32,180 nt of DNA. Source: Candidatus Brocadiia bacterium. Its GTDB lineage: Bacteria > Planctomycetota > MHYJ01 > JACQXL01 > JACQZI01. Below the pieces are notes generated by a model. The model saw nothing but the letters and a program-made list of their open reading frames with translations. It was not told the origin of the DNA and ran no database searches. Position numbers and translations under genes: made by a program. The stretch lies in NCBI GenBank assembly GCA_020051675.1, contig JAGVQN010000115.1, forward strand, positions 1 to 32,180. The letters are read 5' to 3'. Below are positions 7,446 to 16,783 of the stretch, piece after piece; position 1 is the stretch's first letter, and each line of letters begins with the position of its first letter.

Positions 7446-10280
7446 TTATTCGCCTACCTTGGTCGGCGTGGTTTTATCCGTGTAATCATTCACCCCTAAT
7501 TGGCCCAGGTCGTTAAGCCCCCATGTCCAGATGGTGCCGTCATTTTTCAGCGCGATATTATGCCGGCTTCCGGTGGATATCATTGACCAAGTGGTTAATA
7601 CGCCGATTTTAGTCGGGATAAGCTTGTTTGTTCCCTCGCCGCTATCACCCAGTCCGAGTTGCCCGTGATTATTAAATCCCCATGACCATAATGTCCCGTC
7701 ATTTTTGATGGCAATGGAATGATATTCGCCGGCTGAAATCTTTGCCCAGTCGGAATCCGTTCCCACGCGCACCGGCGTGTTCCTGTTTGCGGTATCGTCC
7801 AGCCCCAATTGTCCGTAGTTATTGATTCCCCAAGCCCAAAGCGACCCGTCTGATTTTATCGCTAAGGTGTGGTATTTACCTCCGGCAATCATATTCCAGT
7901 TTGTCGCGCTTCCGACCTGTGTCGGGGATGTCCTTTCCGTTCCGGCGCCGCTGTTCCCTAGCCCAAGTTGTCCGTATTCATTATGCCCCCATGCCCATAA
8001 AGTCCCGTTAGTTTTTATGGCCAGCGTGTGATAACGCCCGGCCGTTATTTTCAGCCAGTCCGTGGCGCTCCCCATTTGCGCCAGGATTGTTCTTCTGGTA
8101 TAATCTCCGAAGCCGAGTTGGCCGAATCCGTTATATCCGCATGACCAGATTGAGTTGTTGTTTTTCCTGATGATGGAATGGAATTCTCCTACCGCGATAT
8201 CTATCCAATCCGTTGACGAAGGATTTGTTATTTGTTCCGGGGTTATTTTCTCCGCTCCGCTTCCCCAGACGATAAGCCCTAATTGACCGTCGCTGTTAAA
8301 TCCCCACGACCAGATCGAGCCGTCTGTTTTTACGGATAGATTATGGTAACTTGCGGCTATGACCGTATCCCAGTTATATAAAGCGCCGATGCGTGTCGGC
8401 ACGCTTTTATTGGTCCCGGTGCCTTTGGTTCCAAGTCCCAGTTGCCCGTCATCGTTATCGCCCCAGGACCAGATGCTGTTATTACTGGCAACGGCTATGC
8501 AATGGGAGTATCCGGCAGAGACTTTCAGCCAGCTGCCGTTTGTCGTATTGCTTGAAGTGTTTGAGGCGGCGCTGTCCCCGAACCCGTTGTATGCCTTGAC
8601 GAGGTAATAATATGTTGTCAGCGGCGAAAGCCCGGTGTTGGAATAAGAAGTTATATTGGCGTCAAGCGTGGCAATTTGGGTGTAGTTTCCGTTGCTTCCT
8701 ATCTTGCGCCATATTTTAAATCCGAGTTCGTTTGAAGAATTATCGAACCATCCCAGGTCAATCTGGGAAAGTGATACGACCGTATTGGTCAAGGTGGTGG
8801 GCGCGGCCGGTATCCCGGTTGCCGGCGCCGGTTCGTCGCGGTTATCGTTATCATTAAGCCCTAATTGTCCTAAATCATTTTTACCCCAGCTTGAGATGGT
8901 CTTATTGTTTTTTAAGGCAATTGAATGGTAATCACCGGTCGTGACCGCAATCCAATTTGTCTCCGAGCCGACTTTTGCCGGAGCGGTCCTGCTTATCGTA
9001 TCGTTCAGCCCTAATTGCCCGTAGTCGTTATTTCCCCATGCCCAGAGTGTTCCATCTGTTTTTATCGCCATCGTATATCCGTTACTTATTGAAACAGTTG
9101 CCCAGTTTGTTTCGGTGCCGACCCTGGTCGGAGTTGTTCTGCTTATGGTATCGCCTAACCCTAATTGCCCGGAATCGTTTTTGCCCCACGCCCAGAGTGA
9201 ACCGTCTGTCTTTATGGCAAACGTATAACCTTTGCACGCGGCGGCGGTTGCCCAATCCGTATCGGTCACTACTCTTGCCGGGGCTGTTCTGCTTAAAGTA
9301 TCGCCTAACCCTAATTGCCCGGAATCGTTTTTGCCCCATGCCCAGAGTGTTTTATCCGCCTTTATGGCGACGGCGTAGCTCTCTCCGGCGGAAACTTTAT
9401 CCCAGTCCGTATCGCTTCCTATTTTAGAAGGGGAGTCTTCGTTATCCGTATTTCCCTTTCCCAATTGCCCCCAATCGTTTTTACCCCATGACCAGAGTGT
9501 CTTGTCGTTTTTGATGGCAAGTGAATGGAAGTCTCCGGCGCCGAATACTTTCCAGTCGGTATCGCTCCCGATTTGCGCCGGCTGTGTTTTGGTTATGGCG
9601 TCGTTAACGCCCAATTGCCCGAAGTCGTTCCTGCCCCATGCCCAGAGCGTGCCGAGTGTTGTCAGGGCGAGGGAGTGGCCGGAAGAGCCGGCGGCTATTT
9701 TTGACCAGTTGGAAGCGCTCCCTATCTTTACCGGTCCGGATCTCGCGGTCGTATCGCCCAGCCCCAATTGTCCGTGTGAATTGCCGCCCCATGACCAGAT
9801 AGTCCCGTTAGTCGCAATTGCCAGGGAGTGTTCTCCGCCCGCGCTTACTTCTGACCAGGCGTCGTAGGTGGTCGCCGTTGCCTCGTTGGAATAATCACTG
9901 TAACCGTAAGGATTATAGCTCCTGATTCTGTAATAATAAGCGGTTGAAGGCATCAGCCCCGTATCCGAAAATGCTATGACATTCGGACCGACCGCCGCAA
10001 TCTGCCCGTAAGTTCCGCCGGCTCCGGTTTTGCGCTCTATCTTGAATCCGGTTTCGTCCAAAGAGGCGTCTGTCCAGGAAAGGTTAATCTGTGATGTGTT
10101 GACGGCGTTTGCGGCCAGCGATAGCGGTATGTTCGGAACCGTGAGAGCGCCGCTGCTTCCCGCGGTTGTAGTATCGTCGTCATTGTCTTTATCTTTGGAC
10201 CAGCAGCCTTTAGCCCCGGTAAAAAAGGCAAGGGCAAAGGAAATCAGAAGAGTGATTGTAATCAATATTCGTGTCTTCAT
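7446..10280 (-). CDS. secreted RCC1-repeat protein with two fibronectin type III domains
   Basis: 944 aa; N-terminal hydrophobic signal; two FN3 segments (PLSLAANAVNTSQINLSW..., APTTLTNTVVSLSQIDLGW...) each followed by seven W.W/GQLG repeat units. Confidence 0.85.
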   Translation of the reverse strand: MKTRILITITLLISFALAFFTGAKGCWSKDKDNDDDTTTAGSSGALTVPNIPLSLAANAVNTSQINLSWTDASLDETGFKIERKTGAGGTYGQIAAVGPNVIAFSDTGLMPSTAYYYRIRSYNPYGYSDYSNEATATTYDAWSEVSAGGEHSLAIATNGTIWSWGGNSHGQLGLGDTTARSGPVKIGSASNWSKIAAGSSGHSLALTTLGTLWAWGRNDFGQLGVNDAITKTQPAQIGSDTDWKVFGAGDFHSLAIKNDKTLWSWGKNDWGQLGKGNTDNEDSPSKIGSDTDWDKVSAGESYAVAIKADKTLWAWGKNDSGQLGLGDTLSRTAPARVVTDTDWATAAACKGYTFAIKTDGSLWAWGKNDSGQLGLGDTISRTTPTRVGTETNWATVSISNGYTMAIKTDGTLWAWGNNDYGQLGLNDTISRTAPAKVGSETNWIAVTTGDYHSIALKNNKTISSWGKNDLGQLGLNDNDNRDEPAPATGIPAAPTTLTNTVVSLSQIDLGWFDNSSNELGFKIWRKIGSNGNYTQIATLDANITSYSNTGLSPLTTYYYLVKAYNGFGDSAASNTSSNTTNGSWLKVSAGYSHCIAVASNNSIWSWGDNDDGQLGLGTKGTGTNKSVPTRIGALYNWDTVIAASYHNLSVKTDGSIWSWGFNSDGQLGLIVWGSGAEKITPEQITNPSSTDWIDIAVGEFHSIIRKNNNSIWSCGYNGFGQLGFGDYTRRTILAQMGSATDWLKITAGRYHTLAIKTNGTLWAWGHNEYGQLGLGNSGAGTERTSPTQVGSATNWNMIAGGKYHTLAIKSDGSLWAWGINNYGQLGLDDTANRNTPVRVGTDSDWAKISAGEYHSIAIKNDGTLWSWGFNNHGQLGLGDSGEGTNKLIPTKIGVLTTWSMISTGSRHNIALKNDGTIWTWGLNDLGQLGVNDYTDKTTPTKVGE

Positions 10281-10311
10281 ACAACCGAATGCCGCCCGAT
10301 GTTTACGGAAA

Positions 10312-10331
10312 GGGCAATTCGTGAATTGCCC
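10312..10331. repeat. palindromic hairpin GGGCAATTCgtGAATTGCCC
   Basis: perfect 9-bp arms with a 2-nt centre. Confidence 0.8.
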
Positions 10332-10353
10332 CTACAATTTACCGGTGATGTAG

Positions 10354-10373
10354 GGGCGGTTCATGAACCGCCC
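10354..10373. repeat. perfect 20-bp palindrome GGGCGGTTCATGAACCGCCC
   Basis: exact self-complementarity; CCCCTACA...TGTAGGGG also pairs between this and the neighbouring hairpin. Confidence 0.8.
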
Positions 10374-10388
10374 TGTAGATTGGGGGAA

Positions 10389-12554
10389 TTATTCCGCTGA
10401 TTCTTCTTCAGCTTGCTGGGTGGTTACAAATTGGTCAAGGATGGCTTTATCATCACTGGCAATATCCAGATAATATGCCGCAACCGTATAGCGGCCTGTT
10501 CCTTTTGATTCGCTTATCCGCACCACGCGCATCATGCAATCTATTTTCTTGTGGTTTTCTGGCGCTTCGACATTCAGTTTGAGGATGCTTCCGACAGCCA
10601 ATAATTCCTTGGTATCAAAGGAAATGCCTCCCGCACTGATATCCGTGGCGACCGTTTTTACCGGCCTGACGGAGATTTCCTCTGCGCTGTCCATTGATCT
10701 TTTGTATATGGTGTATTCAAGCGGAATCCTGGTGCGAATCCTTTGATAGGTTCTTGGTTTTGTTGCTGTTGCTTTGGATTGCTGAGGGGAAGTCATTGAA
10801 TTTTCCGGTTCAGCTTTAGGTGCTTCTCCGAGTTTTTCTTCGGTGGCTTCTTCAGCCGGGGTTACCCTTAAGACTTCCTCCGGAGTGGTTACGCCCTGGC
10901 TCACTTTTTCCCAGCCGTCCAGGCGCAGGGTTTTCATCCCGTATCTTAATGCCACCCGCCTTATGTCATCCGATGATGATTTGAGGAGTATTGATTTCTT
11001 TATCGCTTCGTTCAGAATCATTATTTCATAAAGGGCGGTCCTGCCGTGATAGCCCGTAAAATTGCACGTCTCGCATCCCTTGCCCCTGTAAACCTTTACT
11101 TCTTTCTTTGCCTTAAGCTCCCGCGTGATTTGGGCAACCACTTCCGGCAACACGGATTTATCTTCCTCGCGGCAGTCCGGGCAGATTACCCTCACCAGGC
11201 GCTGGGCGACAAATGCCTCGACCGATGAAGCGATTAAATACGGTTCAATTCCCATATCAATCAAACGGGTAACGCCGCCTGCCGCGTCATTGGTGTGCAG
11301 GGTGGAAAATACCAAATGGCCTGTTAAAGCGAGGCGTATGGTGATTTCCGCCGTCTCAAAGTCGCGCACTTCGCCGACCATGATAACATCCGGATCGTGG
11401 CGCAGGATGCTCCGCAAGCCTAGCGCGAAGGTCAGCCCGATTTCCGGATTGACTTGTATCTGCGTGATGCCTTCCATCTCGTATTCAACCGGGTCTTCTA
11501 TCGTGATGATTTTTACTTCATTCGTATTTAATTTATTCAAGCTGCTGTAAAGGGTAGTCGTCTTGCCGCTTCCGGTCGGGCCCGTTACAAAGATGATGCC
11601 GTGCGGCTTTTCAAGCAGGTTTTCTATTACTTTGGTATCAATCGGGTTTAAGCCGAGGTCGCTCAGGTTATGGAGGAGCGTCATCGGGAGGAGCCTGACG
11701 ACTATACTTTCCCCGTAGGGCGTCGGGATAATTGAGATGCGCAAGTCCAGCGTTTCCTTATCTGTCTTAACGACACAGCGACCGTCCTGGGGGAGCCGCC
11801 GTTCCACGATATTAAGATTGGAGATAATCTTTATGCGGGAGATTATTGCGGAGAAAAAGTTCTTGATAGCCGGAGGGACGTTGGCGTCAAAAAGCACGCC
11901 GTCCACGCGATAACGCAGGCGTATCTTGCCCCGGTAGGGCTCTATGTGGATATCCGTCGCCCGGCTCTTGTGCGCTTCCAGGATAATCTGGTTGACCAGT
12001 TTTATGACGGAGGCGTCTTCAGACGACTTCTCTATTTCTTCAACCTGATTGCTAATGATTTCCTGAGAGACCGGAATCGCCGAGCTCTGGGTCATTATTT
12101 TCTCTATGGTGTCTGCCGCCAGGCCGTAATACTTCTTTATCGCGTCCATCACTTCGATACGGCTCGCCAGGGAAAGCGCGATTTCAAACCCAATGTTTAA
12201 GCGCATCTCATCTTTGGTCCTGAGGTCGTAGGGAATAGGGGAAGCGATGGTCAGGACGTTATTTTCCAGCTTTATCGGGATAAAACGGTAATGGGCGACG
12301 AACCTGATGGGTATCTTTTTAAACAGGCTTTTATCGATGGTGAAATCACGCAGTTTGATTAAGGGGATGGAATTCTGGGTGGAGATTGTTTTAAGGACAT
12401 CGTCTTCCTTGACCGAGCGCATGCGGCTGAGTATTAAGACCAGTGGCTCGCCGGTTTGGTCGTGCTTTTTCATCGCCTCGTTAAGGATATCCTGTGAGAT
12501 TACGCCCTGTTTGACAAGCGTGTCGCCTAATGAAAGTTCTGAAGAATTTGCCAT
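10389..12554 (-). CDS. type II secretion / type IV pilus ATPase (GspE/PilB family) with C-terminal PilZ-like domain
   Basis: 721 aa; Walker A GPTGSGKTTTLYSSL, GEVRDFETAEI, STLHTNDAAGGVTRLIDMG, CPDCREE...CETCNFTGYHGR; C-terminal RIRTR...DISAGGISF PilZ motifs. Confidence 0.93.
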   Translation of the reverse strand: MANSSELSLGDTLVKQGVISQDILNEAMKKHDQTGEPLVLILSRMRSVKEDDVLKTISTQNSIPLIKLRDFTIDKSLFKKIPIRFVAHYRFIPIKLENNVLTIASPIPYDLRTKDEMRLNIGFEIALSLASRIEVMDAIKKYYGLAADTIEKIMTQSSAIPVSQEIISNQVEEIEKSSEDASVIKLVNQIILEAHKSRATDIHIEPYRGKIRLRYRVDGVLFDANVPPAIKNFFSAIISRIKIISNLNIVERRLPQDGRCVVKTDKETLDLRISIIPTPYGESIVVRLLPMTLLHNLSDLGLNPIDTKVIENLLEKPHGIIFVTGPTGSGKTTTLYSSLNKLNTNEVKIITIEDPVEYEMEGITQIQVNPEIGLTFALGLRSILRHDPDVIMVGEVRDFETAEITIRLALTGHLVFSTLHTNDAAGGVTRLIDMGIEPYLIASSVEAFVAQRLVRVICPDCREEDKSVLPEVVAQITRELKAKKEVKVYRGKGCETCNFTGYHGRTALYEIMILNEAIKKSILLKSSSDDIRRVALRYGMKTLRLDGWEKVSQGVTTPEEVLRVTPAEEATEEKLGEAPKAEPENSMTSPQQSKATATKPRTYQRIRTRIPLEYTIYKRSMDSAEEISVRPVKTVATDISAGGISFDTKELLAVGSILKLNVEAPENHKKIDCMMRVVRISESKGTGRYTVAAYYLDIASDDKAILDQFVTTQQAEEESAE

Positions 12555-12597
12555 TATAAATATTCCCTTTCGTAAGTAAGCTGATTTAGCCCCACTC

Positions 12598-12652
12598 CTC
12601 CCGCCTTGCGGGATTCGGGGACACCCAATTATAGGAAGTCCCAGAATGGGGC
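12598..12652. repeat. dispersed palindromic element, copy B
   Basis: CCCGCcttGCGGG hairpin followed by ATTCGGGGACACCCAATTATAGGAAGTCCCAGAATGGGGC; homologous to 17635-17674 and 21878-21922. Confidence 0.7.
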
Positions 12653-12893
12653 AGATTGGGCTGATTTTACGGAATGAAGTAAATGGTTCTTTTCCGCTTA
12701 ATCAGCTTAATCCGCGTACTAAAAGCATTTAATATAATTATCGGCTCTTAAAACCTTATATATAAAGAGTAAATCAGATAATTAAATTATACACTTAATT
12801 AGGCAAAAGGTCAACTGAATTCGGAACGAAGTGACGTCCCCCGCAGCGCAGCGGAGCGGGACTCCGGAGGCGGGGTGGTTTATATGATTTTCA

Positions 12894-15800
12894 TTACTGC
12901 TTGAAGGTGATGGTTATTTCACGTTCTTCTTCACGCGCGATGCGGTTGACGAATTCCCGGAATTCCTTATAGTCCTTAGCCGATATCCGCCTGGTTTTTA
13001 GCGTTACTTTTTCCGTAAAGACAATCCGTTCGTTGTCGCCCGCGTTGGCGGCCGGCGTGATTTCATACGTAATCTTAAATGTCCCGAACTTGGTCGCGAG
13101 CTCCACGTTTTCCGGAATCGATTTCACCTGGGCGTCCAGCGGCAGGATGAATTCGTTGCGGATGGAATCCTCATAAGGGAATCTGTTAATCGGCAATAAC
13201 AAATCAAACTTCCTTTCCGATAATGCCGCCAATCCGGAAAGCCCCTGTGGAGCGATAGCGGAATCCCGGCCTAATCGGGATGGCGGGAAGAGAACCGCCT
13301 TGAAAGACAAATCCTTTCCTGCAGACAGTGAGTCCGCAGGACGTTCCGGCGTGTCTTCTTTTGCCTGGGCGAATTTCGGGATATTCGCCTCCACCGTGAC
13401 CGAAGCCGGCGTTTCCAGCTCTTCCAGCCGCGATGTCTTTACGGAAGTCACCTCCGTCCCTCCGTAAAGAGCCCCCAGCATCCTTTCCATTAGCAGGTTT
13501 CTTTTAGCCGGGTTAAAGAAATAATACCTTATCTCGCCGGCGCGTTCGCCTTTTAAAAGCAGTTTTATGTTAAGGCGCGCGTTTCCTTTTTTGTCAATGC
13601 GGACGGTGTTCATTTCCCTGCGGCTGTTATCCGCCGGAGACAGGGGCGGTATCTCTTTTATCACGCCGCCGGTTTCGTTCAAGACCACCACCTTGGAATC
13701 CGTATCCGCCGCTGGCACCGTGCCCATGGCGTTAAAGACGGCCGTTCCGTCCAGCCAGAGTTCCTGCCCGTTTTCAAGGGATACGTAGGAGATGCAGTGG
13801 TTAAAATGTTCGACCATGGGAAGCGTCAGGTCGTCTTTGCCTTTGGATTCTTCGGCGTAAATCAAAACCGGGTAGGCGGTTATCCCCATATCGTTAAGGA
13901 AGACATTAATCATGGTTGCCTTGTCTTTGCAATCGCCGAAGCGCCGTGCGAATATGGTCGAGGCGCGGTAGGGCTTCCAGCCGTGGATTCCGTATTCCCA
14001 GGCGACATACCTTATTTCGCTTATGACATAGGTATAGGCTACCCAGATTTTCGCCTCTACCGGCGCGGCCGGCTTGATATATGGTTTTAAGGCGTCGCGC
14101 ATCTCATCGGTGATATCATACTGCCGTTTTATCAGGTTCCAATACCACTTGCCGAATTCTTTCCAGCCTTTTTCTCCGGCCGGGTAAGAGGAGACCTGGA
14201 GCATAGGCGCTGTTTCTTCCAAGGGAGGCATCAAAGGTTCGGGGGTAAAGCCGGGAATATTATTGAGTTCCCATAGGTAAACGGTCTTGTTTTCTTCTTT
14301 AATGATTTTGGATTGGTTTTCCGGTAAGGGTGCGTTCTTCATATTGAAGTATATGGGCTTATCAGGCGGGGCAATCAGGATATAGCTTGCCTTATAAGCC
14401 GGGTTGGTCGTATTAAAATAGAATGTATCGCCGAAGTAATCTCCGAAAAACCCCACCTGGGTATCGTCGCGGCGGTATTCCAAATCTATAACGGCGTTTG
14501 CTTCCAGCGGCGGCAAATCCATGGCGTATCCGCCCTGGTAGGTCGCGTCGGCGCGCCGGCCATCCGGATAAATCACCCGCGCGGTGAGCATCTTGATTCT
14601 TTGCTGTTCCGGGTTGTAGGAAAGCGATACTTTCTGGAAATCCTTTATGCCTTTTTCGCTGAGTATCCGGATAATCAGGTGGATATATTTGCGGCAGGTG
14701 CCGTCTTTATTAATCTTGTTTACGGATTGGTTTAAGAGGAAATACGCGGAGCTATCCTGAATTGCCGGAGCGGTTTTGGATTCCTTCAACTCTTCAATGA
14801 TAGTTTCCGGGTCAATCTTATAAGGCGTCTCGAAAGATTCGGACGAGCTTTCCACCCATTCCATATAGCGTTGCAACCAGAGATAATTCGGGTTTACCAG
14901 GAGCGCCTTTGCCCAGGAAACTTTTGCCTCGTCAGTATTGCCGAGCTGGCGGAGATACATGCCTTCCATTCCAAGCGCGATATAATTATCCGGGCAAAGC
15001 TCCAGGGCCTTTCTGGTTTCGAGAAGGGCTTTTTCGTAATCCTCCAGGCTTTCCATTATTTTGGCGCGTGCTATGTAGGATTCAACCGGAGATAAGCCCA
15101 GCCAAACGGAAACATCGTGCAGCTGTAAAGCCTGCGCCAAGCGCCCCTTTTTTACCAGGATATCAATCATGCCGTTCCGGGCAATCGCATCGGTGTAATC
15201 CACGTTTCGCAGGATATGTTGGTAGATGAGGAGCGCCTCGTCAGGGCGTTTCGTATTGACAAGCCAATTGGCGTAATCGTATTGGACAGGCAGGTAATCC
15301 GGATTCTTTTGTGCCAGCGATTTCAAGGCGGAGAGCTTTTCGTTTTCGAACCTTTTTGCCTCGAACCATTTTATTTCCAGGTGTCTGGCGGGCGGGAAAT
15401 CAGGATTTACCTTTAAGGCGCGGTCGAGGTAATCGCGTGTTTTGGTCAGGTTCTTCATGGAGTAAAAATAATATTCGGCCAGTCCGGTGAGCGCCCGGAG
15501 ATGCTCGGGGGAGAGCCCGACGGCCATTTCCATTAGTTCCCGGCAGGCGTTTTCGTCCTTTTCCGAGACAGAGAGCGTTTCATCCTGAAGCGATTTCGCC
15601 AGGTAGTAATAATAATACGCCTGGTTTAAAGAAACGCGGGCAGTGTGGAGAAATGCTTCCCTTTCCGCCGGCTTGTGGCGGTCGGAATCCGAACGGGCTT
15701 CGTGTATCAGTCCTACATAAAAAGAATAACCGGTTTTTTCCGGGTAGCGCTGTGACATTTTTTCCAGGTATTCCAAAGCACTTTCCGTTAAACGCGGTTT

Positions 15801-16781
15801 CTTGCGGGTGGGATTTTCCGGAAAGGAAATACCCGCTATTTCTTTTTGTCCCGAGGCGTATTTCAGGCCTGTTAACGGACTGCCGTCCGCGGAGGTTATC
15901 CTTAAGCGGAAACCGCGCCCGTAACCGGTTGAAGAAACTTTTACCAGGATTTCATTCCAGCCTTTTTCCAGCGTTCCGGCGGCAATATCCTGGTCAAGCG
16001 TGGCGCGCGCGCGCTGAATATCATTGTAATATAATAAAGCGCCGTTGAGCCAGAGCTTGATGCTTTCTTCCGAAGCCATCCGGAAATTTACCGGCTTGGC
16101 TTCTTCGGAAAATACATAGGTAAGCGCATAGGCGATGTAATTATCGTTCGGGATTAAATAATTTGAAAGGTTGATATAACCCCCCGAGGTGTCGTTTACT
16201 GATATATGGCGCCAGGAGACGCTTTTCTTCCTGCCGTCATAGCTTGCCTTCAGGTCTATGCTGTTTTCCGGCTGGTAGGGGGTATTGAATCCGGCGCCGT
16301 TTTCGTTATCAAACGGCCCGATAACCTGCCAGCTGTTGATAAAGCCGAGTTCGGAGAATTTCTCCCTGCCTTGGGCGGCGTCATTGGTTTTACAATATAA
16401 AATTCCCAGGTAATATTTTACCCAGGCGGAAAACTCCGGAAGGGTCCGGTGTTTTTCAGCCTTGGAGAGAAGTTTTAGGGCGTCTTTAAACCGGTAATTT
16501 TCCGAATAAAGCCCGACCAGCTTATGGAGGTATGCCTCGCTGATTGCCGTATAGAGTTTGCGTTCATTGCCTTTTACCAGTTCCTGTTCTTTTAATAATT
16601 CCAGCAATGCCTGGCTTAAGTAATCAATCGCCTCATCAGAATCGCCGCGGCTTTCGGCAGACAGGACTTTTTCATCCGTTTTATTAAGAAAGGAAAGCGT
16701 GTTATCCGATTGCGGCCAGGCGGGCGATAAACAAATTAAGAAGATAAAAAGAATCGCGGATGAAAGGTTTTTAAGGCGCAT
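12894..16781 (-). CDS. TPR repeat protein with DUF3857 and transglutaminase-like domains, exported
   Basis: 1295 aa; signal peptide MRLKNLSSAILFIFLICLSPAWPQ; TPR-like helices; transglutaminase-like RRFGDCKDKATMINVFLNDMGI...VEHFNHCISYV...WLDGTA. Confidence 0.8.
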   Translation of the reverse strand: MRLKNLSSAILFIFLICLSPAWPQSDNTLSFLNKTDEKVLSAESRGDSDEAIDYLSQALLELLKEQELVKGNERKLYTAISEAYLHKLVGLYSENYRFKDALKLLSKAEKHRTLPEFSAWVKYYLGILYCKTNDAAQGREKFSELGFINSWQVIGPFDNENGAGFNTPYQPENSIDLKASYDGRKKSVSWRHISVNDTSGGYINLSNYLIPNDNYIAYALTYVFSEEAKPVNFRMASEESIKLWLNGALLYYNDIQRARATLDQDIAAGTLEKGWNEILVKVSSTGYGRGFRLRITSADGSPLTGLKYASGQKEIAGISFPENPTRKKPRLTESALEYLEKMSQRYPEKTGYSFYVGLIHEARSDSDRHKPAEREAFLHTARVSLNQAYYYYYLAKSLQDETLSVSEKDENACRELMEMAVGLSPEHLRALTGLAEYYFYSMKNLTKTRDYLDRALKVNPDFPPARHLEIKWFEAKRFENEKLSALKSLAQKNPDYLPVQYDYANWLVNTKRPDEALLIYQHILRNVDYTDAIARNGMIDILVKKGRLAQALQLHDVSVWLGLSPVESYIARAKIMESLEDYEKALLETRKALELCPDNYIALGMEGMYLRQLGNTDEAKVSWAKALLVNPNYLWLQRYMEWVESSSESFETPYKIDPETIIEELKESKTAPAIQDSSAYFLLNQSVNKINKDGTCRKYIHLIIRILSEKGIKDFQKVSLSYNPEQQRIKMLTARVIYPDGRRADATYQGGYAMDLPPLEANAVIDLEYRRDDTQVGFFGDYFGDTFYFNTTNPAYKASYILIAPPDKPIYFNMKNAPLPENQSKIIKEENKTVYLWELNNIPGFTPEPLMPPLEETAPMLQVSSYPAGEKGWKEFGKWYWNLIKRQYDITDEMRDALKPYIKPAAPVEAKIWVAYTYVISEIRYVAWEYGIHGWKPYRASTIFARRFGDCKDKATMINVFLNDMGITAYPVLIYAEESKGKDDLTLPMVEHFNHCISYVSLENGQELWLDGTAVFNAMGTVPAADTDSKVVVLNETGGVIKEIPPLSPADNSRREMNTVRIDKKGNARLNIKLLLKGERAGEIRYYFFNPAKRNLLMERMLGALYGGTEVTSVKTSRLEELETPASVTVEANIPKFAQAKEDTPERPADSLSAGKDLSFKAVLFPPSRLGRDSAIAPQGLSGLAALSERKFDLLLPINRFPYEDSIRNEFILPLDAQVKSIPENVELATKFGTFKITYEITPAANAGDNERIVFTEKVTLKTRRISAKDYKEFREFVNRIAREEEREITITFKQ

Positions 16782-16783
16782 TA

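Noticed and set aside
8359-9867. Plus-strand ORFs opposite the RCC1 gene (82, 68, 79, 156, 121 aa)
   Set aside because: Antisense frames kept open by the repeated RCC1 codon pattern; the - strand 944-aa ORF has clear domain signatures.
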